NCBI GenBank assembly: GCA_963559605.1
Contig: CAUWLL010000008.1
Coordinates: 1-64,000 of the forward strand
Origin: Dorea_D sp963559605
GTDB taxonomy: Bacteria; Bacillota; Clostridia; Lachnospirales; Lachnospiraceae
DNA: 64,000 nt
Direction: 5' to 3'
Part shown: positions 1 through 9,699 of the stretch, one piece after another
Layout of the letters: every line of letters begins with the position of its first letter
Position numbering within the stretch: the first letter of the stretch is position 1
Notes under the pieces: generated by a model
What the model was told of the DNA's origin: nothing
The model's input: only the letters and a program-made list of their open reading frames with translations
The model's database searches: none
Translations under genes and position numbers: made by a program

Positions 1-19
1 TGCAAGCTATTTTCATTCA

Positions 20-43
20 AAAGTTCGACGAAAGTCGAACTTT
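20..43. other. Perfect hairpin with GAAA loop
   Basis: Two 10-base arms (AAAGTTCGAC and GTCGAACTTT) enclose a GAAA tetraloop. It lies just beyond the terminator of the peptidase gene. It could be a second terminator or the tail of a gene to the left of the window; too little flanking sequence is visible to decide. Confidence 0.5.
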
Positions 44-45
44 CC

Positions 46-84
46 TATAAAGTAAGAAAGACAGGGCACAAATGCCCTGTCTCA
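46..84 (-). terminator. Intrinsic terminator of the Xaa-Pro peptidase gene
   Basis: On the minus strand the sequence gives a 10-bp stem (AGACAGGGCA with TGCCCTGTCT), a four-base loop and then a T-rich tail. It lies about 30 bases after the stop codon of the M24 peptidase, the expected place for its transcript end. Confidence 0.8.
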
Positions 85-114
85 CTTTAAAACATATTAA
101 TCTCGTATGTAATC

Positions 115-1203
115 TTATTCCTCTGGAACTACGATCAAGTCTTTTGTATAGTGGTTCAATACTTCGCATCCATCCTCTGTAATAATTACAAGGTCCTCGA
201 TACGAACACCGATGGATTCATCTGGAAGGTAGATACCCGGCTCAATAGAGAAGCACTGTCCGACTTTGATGATGTCCTCGTTTACGGAAGAAACATCGCC
301 AAACTCGTGGTCTTCCATACCGATAGAATGACCTGTTCTGTGTGTAAAGTATTTTCCGAATCCTTTTTCCTCGATGTAATTTCTACATGCAAGGTCAACA
401 TCACACATTCTGTTGCCCGGTTTTGCTACAGCAATACCTCTTGCCTGTGCTTCTTTTACCACTTCATATACTTCTCTTGCTCTGTCAGAAACTTCGCCGA
501 TAAATACTGTTCTTGTCATATCTGAGCAGTAATCGTTTAAGATACCGCCGATGTCAAGTACTACAGAATCTCCGCGTTTTCCTTTTGTATTATCTGTTAC
601 ATGGTGCGGATCAGCTCCAGATTTTCCATATCCTGTAATTGGATCGAAAGATACGTCAGAGTGTCCTGTTTTTGCATACATATCACGAACGATCGCATTC
701 AGTTCAAGCTCTGTATATCCTTTCACTACAAGCGGAACTAACTGCTCCATGATCTTATCATTCTCTAAAGAAGCTTTTCTCATTAACTCCTGCTCGCGCT
801 CGTCCTTGATCATTCTTACATAGTCGACGATCGGAGAACCGTTCACAAATTTGCTTCCTGCTCCTAACTCCTGAAGTCTTAATAAGAATCTTGCAGGCCA
901 TGTTTTATCAATACCGATTGTTTTGTCTTTTTCAACAAACTGACTTAAAATCTCAACACCATCCTGAATATCGTTGTAGTAAATTAAGTCTACACCAAGG
1001 TCTTCCTCCTGTGGGAATAACTCGTTGATCACCATCTTGTTTGTTCCGTTTACATTGATGTAAAGAGCTAAAAGTCTTTCGCCCGGTGCAATCTTCTTTC
1101 CGATTAAATAATAGATTGCGAGTGGATCAGAAATAATCATCTGAGGAACGCTCTGCTCTTCCATGGATTTCACGATTCTGCTTAATTTTCCTGCATCTAA
1201 CAT
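115..1203 (-). CDS. M24 family Xaa-Pro aminopeptidase/dipeptidase
   Basis: A 362-residue cytoplasmic metallopeptidase expected to remove residues ahead of proline from peptides. The N-terminal half (about 1-125) is the creatinase-type domain. The C-terminal half is the pita-bread catalytic domain with the five metal ligands visible: Asp in VVLDIGG, Asp in CSDMTRT, His in HRTGHSIG, Glu in SIEPGIY and Glu in VRIEDLV. Length fits the PepQ/YpdF class. The start has an AGGAGG nine bases upstream and a near-consensus promoter ahead of it, so the gene is transcribed alone. PepP and PepQ cannot be told apart from sequence alone. Confidence 0.93.
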   Translation of the reverse strand: MLDAGKLSRIVKSMEEQSVPQMIISDPLAIYYLIGKKIAPGERLLALYINVNGTNKMVINELFPQEEDLGVDLIYYNDIQDGVEILSQFVEKDKTIGIDKTWPARFLLRLQELGAGSKFVNGSPIVDYVRMIKDEREQELMRKASLENDKIMEQLVPLVVKGYTELELNAIVRDMYAKTGHSDVSFDPITGYGKSGADPHHVTDNTKGKRGDSVVLDIGGILNDYCSDMTRTVFIGEVSDRAREVYEVVKEAQARGIAVAKPGNRMCDVDLACRNYIEEKGFGKYFTHRTGHSIGMEDHEFGDVSSVNEDIIKVGQCFSIEPGIYLPDESIGVRIEDLVIITEDGCEVLNHYTKDLIVVPEE

Positions 1204-1257
1204 TATGTTATGCCTCCTAGTGTTTTATTGTGCTATTTATCTTCGCACTCTTTAATA

Positions 1258-1286
1258 ATTATAGTAGTCTTTGTGCATTCTGTCAA
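1258..1286 (-). promoter_or_regulatory. Sigma-A promoter of the peptidase gene
   Basis: Minus strand TTGACA, a 17-base spacer and TATAAT: a full consensus vegetative promoter. It lies about 55 bases ahead of the start codon, so expression should be strong and constitutive unless repressed. Confidence 0.85.
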
Positions 1287-1360
1287 TAAAGCGCAGAGCT
1301 TTTTATAGAGAAAATCTTCAACCAAAATCTTCAACTCTGTAAAGCTTTAACTTCACCATC

Positions 1361-1777
1361 TTATTCTGAAATACCGCGCTTAATCTGCAACAATAAAAGA
1401 ACAAGACTGACGCCTGTCAAAATATGCCCGATTCCGGCAACACCGGAGATTGATGCATCCATCCCGGAAGAAAGGTTAATTTTTAAAACCTGTGAGATAC
1501 CTCTCACCAAAAACATGACAACCGTCAGGTTTAACCCGATATGATAAAAAATCAGCACCCGTCCGGTTTTCTCCCCGGCGAAAGAAAAGTTCTTTTCCAG
1601 CAGGAGCAACAGCAAAAAAAACACCATACCCATCATAAAATAATGCGTATGTACCACTCCAAGTGTTGTTTCACCGGTAAAGCCGTTGAATTTGGTAAAC
1701 TCACGATAAAATACCCCTCCGATCATCGCGAGAACTGCATACAACAGCGCTGTATTTATATAACGTTTCTTATGCAT
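1361..1777 (-). CDS. DUF2871 family small membrane protein
   Basis: A 138-residue protein that matches the DUF2871 family as I know it; function unknown. Four hydrophobic segments are visible, at about residues 8-25, 45-62, 75-95 and 110-132, with the histidine-containing stretch VVHTHYFMMG in the second. The ATG at 1777 is chosen because GGAGG lies nine bases upstream; a longer in-frame reading from 1849 has no ribosome site and would run into the rpoC end. It follows rpoC by about 80 bases on the same strand and may be read from it or from a weak promoter in the gap. Confidence 0.75.
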   Translation of the reverse strand: MHKKRYINTALLYAVLAMIGGVFYREFTKFNGFTGETTLGVVHTHYFMMGMVFFLLLLLLEKNFSFAGEKTGRVLIFYHIGLNLTVVMFLVRGISQVLKINLSSGMDASISGVAGIGHILTGVSLVLLLLQIKRGISE

Positions 1778-1858
1778 CTTTCTATTACCTCCACTCTTTT
1801 TTCTATTGTATAGCATAAGAAAGCAGGGAATACATTGCGTATCCCCCACTTCTGTCTC

Positions 1859-4800
1859 TTATTCTTCTACAAGGATTTCTTCCTCGGAAACTGTTTCTTC
1901 TACAGTCTCTTCTACTGCATCTTCTACAATTCCCTCTATCATCTCTTCTGTTTCGGCAGTTGTCTCTGTCTCTGCGTTCTCCTGCTCCGGTACTACTTCC
2001 GGAACCGGAACTGCTGACGCCACCTGAATATCACGGTATTTTCTCATACCCGTACCTGCCGGGATATGTTTACCGATGATCACGTTCTCTTTCAGACCGA
2101 TCAGAGGATCGACTTTACCTTTAATCGCTGCTTCCGTCAGAACTTTTGTTGTCTCCTGGAAGGAAGCTGCGGATAAGAAGGAGTTTGTAGCAAGAGATGC
2201 TTTGGTGATACCGAGCATGATCTGTTCACCTGTCGCAGGCTCTTTTCCTTCTTTTACAAGCGCTTCGTTGGTATCCTCAAAGTCAAGAATATCTACGTTA
2301 GTTCCCGGTAAGAATTCTGTATCTCCTGCCTCTTCAATGCGGATCTTCTTGAGCATCTGACGAACGATAACCTCGATATGTTTATCGTTAATCTCAACAC
2401 CCTGCAAACGGTATACTCGCTGTACTTCCTGAAGCATATAATCCTGTACTGCACGAAGTCCTTTAATCTTGAGAATGTCGTGCGGATTTACGCTACCTTC
2501 GGTAAGCTCATCACCTGCCTCAAGCTCTACGCCGTCCTGAATCTTAATACGTGAGCCATATGGAATCAAGTATGCCTTGGATTCTCCAGTCTCATTGTTT
2601 GTCACAATGATCTCACGTTTCTTCTTTGTATCGTTAATGTTTGCTTTGCCGGCAAACTCTGTAATAATTGCAAGTCCTTTCGGCTTTCTTGCCTCAAAAA
2701 GCTCCTCCACACGAGGAAGACCCTGTGTAATATCGTCTCCCGCAACACCACCGGTATGGAACGTACGCATGGTAAGCTGTGTACCCGGCTCTCCGATAGA
2801 CTGAGCCGCAATAATACCAACTGCCTCTCCTACCTGTACCGGTTCTCCGGTAGCCATGTTCGCACCGTAACATTTTGCACAGATACCGTCATGAGAACGA
2901 CAGGTAAGGATGGTACGGATCTTAATCTTTGTAAGTGTTTCTCCGTTTTTGTCCACACCTTTTTTCATGATCAACTCTGCACGTTTCGGCGTTACCATAT
3001 GGTTTGCTTTTACCAGAACATTTCCGTCTTTATCTACTATATCCTCACACAGATAGCGTCCTGTGATACGCTCCTGAAGGCTCTCGATTTCTTCATTTCC
3101 ATCCACAAATGCTTTTACATACATTCCCGGAATCTCACCGTCTGCCGGTGTACAATCCACCTCGTGGATAATAAGCTCCTGCGAAACGTCAACAAGACGT
3201 CTTGTCAGGTAACCGGAATCGGCTGTACGAAGAGCCGTATCGGAAAGACCTTTACGAGCTCCATGGGCTGACATGAAGTACTCCAATACGTCAAGACCTT
3301 CACGGAAGTTTGACTTGATAGGAAGCTCGATGGTACGTCCTGTTGTATCCGCCATAAGTCCTCGCATACCTGCAAGCTGTTTGATCTGCTTGTCAGAACC
3401 ACGGGCTCCGGAGTCTGCCATCATGAAGATATTATTATATTTGTCAAGCCCGGAAAGCAGCGCTTCTGTAAGCGCGTCATCTGTCGCTTTCCATGTCTCT
3501 ACAACTTCTTTATAACGCTCTTCTTCTGTGATGAGACCACGCTTAAAGTTCTTTGTGATCTTATCTACAGTATCCTGTGCCTGCTGGATCATCTCCGGTT
3601 TCTGCGGCGGCACAGTCATGTCGGAAATAGATACTGTCATTGCCGCTCTTGTGGAATATTTGTAACCGATAGATTTTACCGCATCAAGTACCTCTGCCGT
3701 AGCAGTAGAACCATGTGTATTAATAACTTTTTCAAGGATCTGTTTTAACTGCTTCTTTCCTACGTGGAAATCAACTTCAAGAAGAAGTTCGTTGCCTTCT
3801 GCTTCACGATCCACAAAACCAAGATCCTGAGGAATAATTTCATTGAACAGGAATCTACCGAGTGTAGACTCGATGGTTCCCATCTTTTCTGTTCCGTCCG
3901 CCATGGTCTTTGTCACACGCACTTTAATCCGTGAGTGAAGTGTGATGGCTCCGTTTTCATAAGCAAGAATTGCTTCATTTACATTTTTAAATACTTTACC
4001 TTCTCCAAGAGCACCCGGTCTTTCCTGTGTCAGATAATAAATACCAAGTACCATATCCTGAGACGGAACCGCAACCGGACCACCGTCTGACGGTTTCAGA
4101 AGGTTGTTTGGCGAAAGCAGTAAGAAACGACATTCTGCCTGCGCTTCTACGGAGAGCGGAAGATGAACCGCCATCTGGTCTCCGTCGAAATCGGCATTGT
4201 ACGCTGTACATACAAGCGGATGAAGCTTAATCGCCTTACCCTCTACCAAAATCGGCTCAAACGCCTGAATACCAAGTCTGTGAAGCGTAGGGGCACGGTT
4301 TAGCATAACCGGATGCTCCTTGATCACTTCTTCCAGAACGTCCCATACTTCCGGCTGAAGTCTTTCTACCATCTTTTTCGCATTCTTAATATTGTGCGCA
4401 ATGCCATTCTGCACCAGTTCTTTCATAACAAACGGTTTAAACAGCTCGATCGCCATCTCTTTCGGCAGACCACACTGGTAAATCTTAAGTTCCGGTCCTA
4501 CAACGATAACGGAACGTCCAGAGTAGTCGACACGCTTACCAAGCAAGTTCTGACGGAAACGTCCAGATTTACCTTTCAGCATATCGGAAAGAGATTTCAG
4601 CGCACGGTTACCCGGTCCTGTTACCGGACGTCCACGACGGCCGTTATCAATGAGCGCGTCTACCGCCTCTTGAAGCATTCTCTTTTCATTTCTTACAATA
4701 ATGTCCGGCGCGCCTAACTCAAGAAGACGTTTCAGACGATTATTTCTATTAATAATCCTTCTGTACAGATCATTTAAGTCGGAAGTCGCAAAACGTCCGC

Positions 4801-5560
4801 CGTCTAACTGTACCATTGGACGAAGATCCGGCGGGATGACCGGAATGTTATTCATGATCATCCACTCCGGCTTATTGCCCGACTCACGGAATGCCTCTAC
4901 AACTTCCAGACGTTTCACGATCCTTGCCCGCTTCTGTCCGGTCGCTCCTTTTAAGCCTTCCTGTAACTCTTCATACTCTTTATCAAGATCAATTGCCTGC
5001 AATAACTCCTGGATGGACTCTGCTCCCATGCCTACACGGAAAGCGCTTCCCCATTTCTCTCTTGCCTCCTGATACTCCTGCTCGGACAATACCTGTTTGT
5101 ACTGAAGGTCTGTCTCACCCTTATCAAGCACAATATAAGAAGCAAAGTACAGAACTTTTTCAAGCGTTCTCGGAGACAGATCGAGAATCAGTCCCATTCG
5201 GCTCGGAATCCCTTTAAAGTACCAGATATGGGATACCGGAGCCGCCAAAGCGATATGTCCCATACGCTCACGGCGTACGCTTGCCTTTGTAACTTCAACG
5301 CCACATCGGTCGCAGACTACGCCTTTGTAACGGATTTTCTTATACTTTCCACAATGACATTCCCAGTCTTTGCTTGGTCCGAAAATTTTCTCACAAAACA
5401 GACCGTCTTTTTCCGGTTTCAGTGTTCTGTAGTTAATAGTCTCCGGCTTCGTAACCTCGCCTCTGGACCATTCCAGAATCTTATCAGGTGATGCCAAGCC
5501 GATTTTGATCGCGTCAAAAGTCATTGGCTGAAATGATTGTTCTTTATTAGTTTCTGGCAT
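1859..5560 (-). CDS. rpoC: RNA polymerase subunit beta'
   Basis: A 1233-residue RpoC, the subunit holding the catalytic centre. The N-terminal zinc ribbon has Cys at 56, 68, 70, 83 and 86. The magnesium-binding NADFDGDQMAVHLP is near residue 457. The second zinc site is in CRSHDGICAKC, and the trigger-loop and bridge regions lie in the usual order. The last 45 or so residues form a Glu-rich acidic tail that is not part of the conserved core. rpoC follows rpoB by 14 bases with an AAAGGGG ribosome site. The usual next genes (rpsL, rpsG, fusA) are absent here. Confidence 0.99.
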   Translation of the reverse strand: MPETNKEQSFQPMTFDAIKIGLASPDKILEWSRGEVTKPETINYRTLKPEKDGLFCEKIFGPSKDWECHCGKYKKIRYKGVVCDRCGVEVTKASVRRERMGHIALAAPVSHIWYFKGIPSRMGLILDLSPRTLEKVLYFASYIVLDKGETDLQYKQVLSEQEYQEAREKWGSAFRVGMGAESIQELLQAIDLDKEYEELQEGLKGATGQKRARIVKRLEVVEAFRESGNKPEWMIMNNIPVIPPDLRPMVQLDGGRFATSDLNDLYRRIINRNNRLKRLLELGAPDIIVRNEKRMLQEAVDALIDNGRRGRPVTGPGNRALKSLSDMLKGKSGRFRQNLLGKRVDYSGRSVIVVGPELKIYQCGLPKEMAIELFKPFVMKELVQNGIAHNIKNAKKMVERLQPEVWDVLEEVIKEHPVMLNRAPTLHRLGIQAFEPILVEGKAIKLHPLVCTAYNADFDGDQMAVHLPLSVEAQAECRFLLLSPNNLLKPSDGGPVAVPSQDMVLGIYYLTQERPGALGEGKVFKNVNEAILAYENGAITLHSRIKVRVTKTMADGTEKMGTIESTLGRFLFNEIIPQDLGFVDREAEGNELLLEVDFHVGKKQLKQILEKVINTHGSTATAEVLDAVKSIGYKYSTRAAMTVSISDMTVPPQKPEMIQQAQDTVDKITKNFKRGLITEEERYKEVVETWKATDDALTEALLSGLDKYNNIFMMADSGARGSDKQIKQLAGMRGLMADTTGRTIELPIKSNFREGLDVLEYFMSAHGARKGLSDTALRTADSGYLTRRLVDVSQELIIHEVDCTPADGEIPGMYVKAFVDGNEEIESLQERITGRYLCEDIVDKDGNVLVKANHMVTPKRAELIMKKGVDKNGETLTKIKIRTILTCRSHDGICAKCYGANMATGEPVQVGEAVGIIAAQSIGEPGTQLTMRTFHTGGVAGDDITQGLPRVEELFEARKPKGLAIITEFAGKANINDTKKKREIIVTNNETGESKAYLIPYGSRIKIQDGVELEAGDELTEGSVNPHDILKIKGLRAVQDYMLQEVQRVYRLQGVEINDKHIEVIVRQMLKKIRIEEAGDTEFLPGTNVDILDFEDTNEALVKEGKEPATGEQIMLGITKASLATNSFLSAASFQETTKVLTEAAIKGKVDPLIGLKENVIIGKHIPAGTGMRKYRDIQVASAVPVPEVVPEQENAETETTAETEEMIEGIVEDAVEETVEETVSEEEILVEE

Positions 5561-5574
5561 ACTGGAACCCCTTT

Positions 5575-8500
5575 CTATTCATTGTCGACATCGTCATATG
5601 CAAAATCTTCAGTTTCCTCAAATGCAATCTCGAAGTCGTCGTCTTCCGTCTCTTCTTCTACATCTACGAGCTCTTCTCCCTGAAATTCCTGCTCGGTGTA
5701 GCCCTGCGCTCCGAAATCATCTTCTTCACGGTATTTTCTGTCCCCCTCGATCAATGAACGAATATCTGTCTCGCCCATATCTACGGTTTCCATAATCTCA
5801 ACTTCTGTGTTGTCATCCCGCAGTACGCGAACGTCAAGACCAAGTGACTGAAGCTCTTTTAAAAGTACCTTGAAGGACTCCGGAATTCCCGGCTCAGGTA
5901 TATTTTCTCCCTTGATGATCGCCTCGTAAGTTTTCACACGGCCGATGACATCATCTGATTTTACGGTAAGGATTTCCTGAAGCGTGTAAGACGCGCCATA
6001 CGCCTCCAACGCCCAAACCTCCATCTCTCCGAAACGCTGTCCTCCGAACTGTGCCTTACCTCCCAGCGGCTGCTGTGTAACCAGTGAGTAAGGACCTGTA
6101 GAACGGGCATGGATCTTATCGTCTACTAAGTGGTGAAGTTTCAGATAGTGCATGTGTCCAATCGTTACCGGACTGTCAAAATATTCTCCGGTTCTTCCGT
6201 CACGAAGACGAACTTTACCGTCTCTGGAAAGCGGAACACCTTTCCACAACTTTCTGTGGTCACGGTTCTCATACAGATATTCCAGAACTTCCGGCAATAA
6301 TTCTTCTTTGTGTTTTTTCTCAAACTCTTCCCAGCTTAAATTTACATAATCATTTGCCAGGTCCAAAGTATCCATAATATCGTTCTCATCTGCACCGTCG
6401 AATACCGGTGTTGCAATGTTGAAGCCTAATGCCTTTGCCGCAAGTGACAGATGGATTTCCAGCACCTGTCCGATATTCATACGTGACGGTACACCCAGTG
6501 GGTTCAACACGATGTCAAGCGGACGTCCGTTTGGCAGGAACGGCATATCCTCTACCGGAAGTACACGGGATACAACACCCTTGTTACCGTGACGTCCAGC
6601 CATCTTATCACCCACAGAGATTTTTCTCTTCTGGGCAATGTAGATACGCACAGACTGGTTCACTCCCGGAGACATCTCATCCCCGTTCTCCCTTGTAAAC
6701 ACCTTCGCGTCTACAACAATACCATACTCTCCGTGCGGTACTTTCAGAGAAGTGTCACGGACTTCGCGAGCTTTCTCACCGAAGATCGCACGAAGAAGTC
6801 TCTCTTCTGCCGTAAGCTCTGTCTCTCCCTTCGGAGTTACCTTACCTACCAGAATATCCCCGGCACGAACTTCTGCACCGATACGGATAATTCCTCTCTC
6901 ATCGAGATCTTTCAGCGCATCGTCTCCGACACCCGGAATATCTCTTGTGATTTCTTCCGGCCCCAGTTTTGTATCACGGGCTTCTGCCTCATACTCTTCA
7001 ATATGCACAGATGTATATACATCATCCTGTACTAATCTTTCACTTAATAATACCGCATCCTCGTAGTTGTAACCTTCCCATGTCATAAATCCGATCAAAG
7101 GATTCTTTCCGAGCGCCATCTCTCCGTTAGAAGTAGACGGACCGTCTGCGATAACATCTCCGGCTTCCACTCTGTCACCCTTGAACACGATCGGTCTCTG
7201 GTTATAACAGTTGCTCTGGTTGCTTCGGAGGAATTTGGTCAGCTTATATCTCTTTACATTTCCATCATCCTGGCGGATTACAATTTCTGTAGAAGTAGAA
7301 CGCTCTACAACACCGCCTTCTTCCGCAACAATACATACGCCGGAGTCAACGGCGGATTTTTCCTCCATACCGGTTCCCACAACAGGCGCCTCCGTCATAA
7401 GAAGCGGAACTGCCTGACGCTGCATGTTAGATCCCATCAGCGCACGGTTCGCGTCATCGTTCTCAAGGAACGGGATAAGCGCTGTCGCTACAGAGAATAC
7501 CATCTTAGGAGAAACGTCCATGTAATCGAACATCTTTCTTTCGTATTCCTGTGTCTCCTCACGGTAACGACCGGATACATTCTTGTGAACGAAATGACCT
7601 TCTGCATCCAGCGGCTCATTCGCCTGTGCCACATGATAGTTATCTTCTTCATCTGCGGTCATATATACAACTTCCTCAGTAACCACCGGGTTCTGCGGAT
7701 CGTCATGATTGATCTTGCGGTACGGAGCCTCTACGAATCCGTACTGATTGATCCTTGCGTAGCAGGCAAGAGAGTTGATAAGACCGATGTTCGGTCCCTC
7801 AGGAGTCTCGATCGGACACATTCTTCCGTAGTGAGAATAGTGTACGTCTCGAACCTCGAAACCTGCACGGTCTCTAGAAAGACCACCCGGTCCGAGTGCG
7901 GACAGACGTCTCTTATGTGTCAGCTCACCCAATGGGTTGTTCTGATCCATGAACTGTGATAACTGGGAAGAACCAAAGAACTCTTTCACTGCCGCAGTTA
8001 CCGGTTTAATATTGATCAGAGACTGCGGAGAAATTCCCTCTAAATCCTGCGTTGTCATTCTCTCACGAACTACACGCTCAAGTCTTGACAAACCGATTCT
8101 GTACTGATTCTGGAGAAGCTCTCCCACCGCACGGATACGTCTGTTTCCAAGATGGTCGATGTCGTCATCATTACCAAGGCCATACTCTAAATGCATATTG
8201 TAGTTGATAGATGCGAAAATATCCTCTTTTGTGATGTGTTTCGGGATCAAGTCGTGAATATCTCTCTTGATCGCACTCTTCAACTCATCTATATCGCCTG
8301 CCGTCTCTTCTAAAAGACCTGCAAGCACCGGATAGTAAACAAGCTCAGAAACTCCTACTTCCTTCGGATCAATGTCCACAACAGCAGCAAGATCGACCAT
8401 CATATTCGAAAGAACTTTTACCTTTCTCTCTTCTTCTGGCTTATCAATCCATACATACGGAACTGCCGCATTCTGAATAGCATCCGCAAGTTCTCTTGTG

Positions 8501-9441
8501 ATCTTTGTTCCTGCCTCGGCAATCACTTCACCTGTAAGAATACTTGCCACGTCTTCTGCAAGAACCTGTCCTGTAATACGGTTCTTTAAGAGAAGTTTCT
8601 TATTAAATTTATAACGTCCCACTTTCGCAAGATCATAACGTCTCGGATCGAAGAACATACTTGTGATCAAACTCTCCGCACTGTCTACGGCAAGCGGCTC
8701 ACCCGGACGTATCTTCTTATATAATTCCAAAAGACCTTCCTGATAGTTTGTAGCCGCATCCTTTTCAAAACTTGCAAGAATCTTCGGCTCTTCCCCAAAG
8801 AGCTCTAAAATCTCAACATTTGTACCGACGCCAAGAGCACGGAGCAATACTGTGATCGGTACCTTTCTTGTTCTATCTACACGCACAAAGAAAACGTCAT
8901 TGGAGTCTGTCTCATATTCAAGCCATGCACCACGGTTCGGAATAACCGTAGAAGAATACAATTTCTTACCTACTTTATCGTGTGCGATAGCATAGTAGAT
9001 ACCCGGTGAACGAACCAGCTGACTTACGATAACACGCTCTGCACCGTTGATAACAAACGTTCCGGTACTTGTCATGAGCGGAAGATCGCCCATGAAAATC
9101 TCATGCTCGTTGATTTCATCGGTCTCTTTGTTGTGAAGCCGCACTCTCACTTTCAGTGGAGCAGCGTATGTCGCGTCACGCTCTTTACACTCTTCGATGG
9201 TGTATTTTACATCATCCTCGCACAATGTAAAATCAACAAATTCCAAACTCAGATGACCGCTGTAATCAGCAATCGGGGAAATATCTTCAAATACTTCTTT
9301 TAATCCTTCATCCAGAAACCACCGATAGGAATCTTTCTGAACTTCAATCAAATTTGGCATCTGAAGAACTTCTTTTTGTCTGGAATAGCTCATGCGCGAA
9401 CTTTTTCCGCTTTTGATGGGACGAATTCTGTTTTTCTCCAT
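5575..9441 (-). CDS. rpoB: RNA polymerase subunit beta
   Basis: A 1288-residue RpoB. The rifampicin-binding region lies at about residues 490-530 (LSQFMDQNNPL followed by HKRRLSALGPGG) and has the residues expected of a rifampicin-sensitive enzyme. The C-terminal conserved part ends around GETDIRSLIEG and is followed by about 55 residues rich in Asp and Glu, an extra acidic tail matching the one on RpoC. The gene is not preceded by rplL as in most bacteria; it has its own promoter and a 140-base leader. Confidence 0.99.
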   Translation of the reverse strand: MEKNRIRPIKSGKSSRMSYSRQKEVLQMPNLIEVQKDSYRWFLDEGLKEVFEDISPIADYSGHLSLEFVDFTLCEDDVKYTIEECKERDATYAAPLKVRVRLHNKETDEINEHEIFMGDLPLMTSTGTFVINGAERVIVSQLVRSPGIYYAIAHDKVGKKLYSSTVIPNRGAWLEYETDSNDVFFVRVDRTRKVPITVLLRALGVGTNVEILELFGEEPKILASFEKDAATNYQEGLLELYKKIRPGEPLAVDSAESLITSMFFDPRRYDLAKVGRYKFNKKLLLKNRITGQVLAEDVASILTGEVIAEAGTKITRELADAIQNAAVPYVWIDKPEEERKVKVLSNMMVDLAAVVDIDPKEVGVSELVYYPVLAGLLEETAGDIDELKSAIKRDIHDLIPKHITKEDIFASINYNMHLEYGLGNDDDIDHLGNRRIRAVGELLQNQYRIGLSRLERVVRERMTTQDLEGISPQSLINIKPVTAAVKEFFGSSQLSQFMDQNNPLGELTHKRRLSALGPGGLSRDRAGFEVRDVHYSHYGRMCPIETPEGPNIGLINSLACYARINQYGFVEAPYRKINHDDPQNPVVTEEVVYMTADEEDNYHVAQANEPLDAEGHFVHKNVSGRYREETQEYERKMFDYMDVSPKMVFSVATALIPFLENDDANRALMGSNMQRQAVPLLMTEAPVVGTGMEEKSAVDSGVCIVAEEGGVVERSTSTEIVIRQDDGNVKRYKLTKFLRSNQSNCYNQRPIVFKGDRVEAGDVIADGPSTSNGEMALGKNPLIGFMTWEGYNYEDAVLLSERLVQDDVYTSVHIEEYEAEARDTKLGPEEITRDIPGVGDDALKDLDERGIIRIGAEVRAGDILVGKVTPKGETELTAEERLLRAIFGEKAREVRDTSLKVPHGEYGIVVDAKVFTRENGDEMSPGVNQSVRIYIAQKRKISVGDKMAGRHGNKGVVSRVLPVEDMPFLPNGRPLDIVLNPLGVPSRMNIGQVLEIHLSLAAKALGFNIATPVFDGADENDIMDTLDLANDYVNLSWEEFEKKHKEELLPEVLEYLYENRDHRKLWKGVPLSRDGKVRLRDGRTGEYFDSPVTIGHMHYLKLHHLVDDKIHARSTGPYSLVTQQPLGGKAQFGGQRFGEMEVWALEAYGASYTLQEILTVKSDDVIGRVKTYEAIIKGENIPEPGIPESFKVLLKELQSLGLDVRVLRDDNTEVEIMETVDMGETDIRSLIEGDRKYREEDDFGAQGYTEQEFQGEELVDVEEETEDDDFEIAFEETEDFAYDDVDNE

Positions 9442-9516
9442 ATTGACGTTTCACACTCCTCGTTTATTTTTTGTTGGGCTTATAACACCCTTGTAACTCT
9501 TACAAATTCAGTAAAT

Positions 9517-9535
9517 ATCGGCTTCTTCCGCCGAT
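9517..9535 (-). promoter_or_regulatory. Hairpin in the rpoB 5' leader
   Basis: ATCGGC and GCCGAT pair across a seven-base loop within the rpoB leader. There is no U-run behind it, so it is not a terminator. It may stabilise the mRNA or take part in control of rpoBC; the role is inferred only from position. Confidence 0.45.
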
Positions 9536-9581
9536 TTTCACGCAATTTTATGGCATAACTATCCATAATAGTGCATTTTTA

Positions 9582-9611
9582 AATATAACACAAATCCCGA
9601 AAGCTTGTCAA
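9582..9611 (-). promoter_or_regulatory. Sigma-A promoter of rpoBC
   Basis: Minus strand TTGACA, an 18-base spacer and TATATT, about 140 bases ahead of the rpoB start and just after the terminator of the upstream sugar operon. This makes rpoBC an independent unit. Confidence 0.8.
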
Positions 9612-9658
9612 TCGGTTTTTTACAAATTATCCGCCAAAATCATTTGCCCGGACAACGC

Positions 9659-9692
9659 AAAAAATCTCCGAAGCTGACTCCGAAGATTTTTT
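9659..9692 (-). terminator. Intrinsic terminator after the GH65/HAD operon
   Basis: In the minus-strand RNA the 11-base arms pair fully if two G-U pairs are allowed, with a four-base loop and six U behind. It separates the HAD gene from the rpoB promoter, isolating accessory transcription from rpoBC. Confidence 0.85.
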
Positions 9693-9699
9693 CTTTTCC

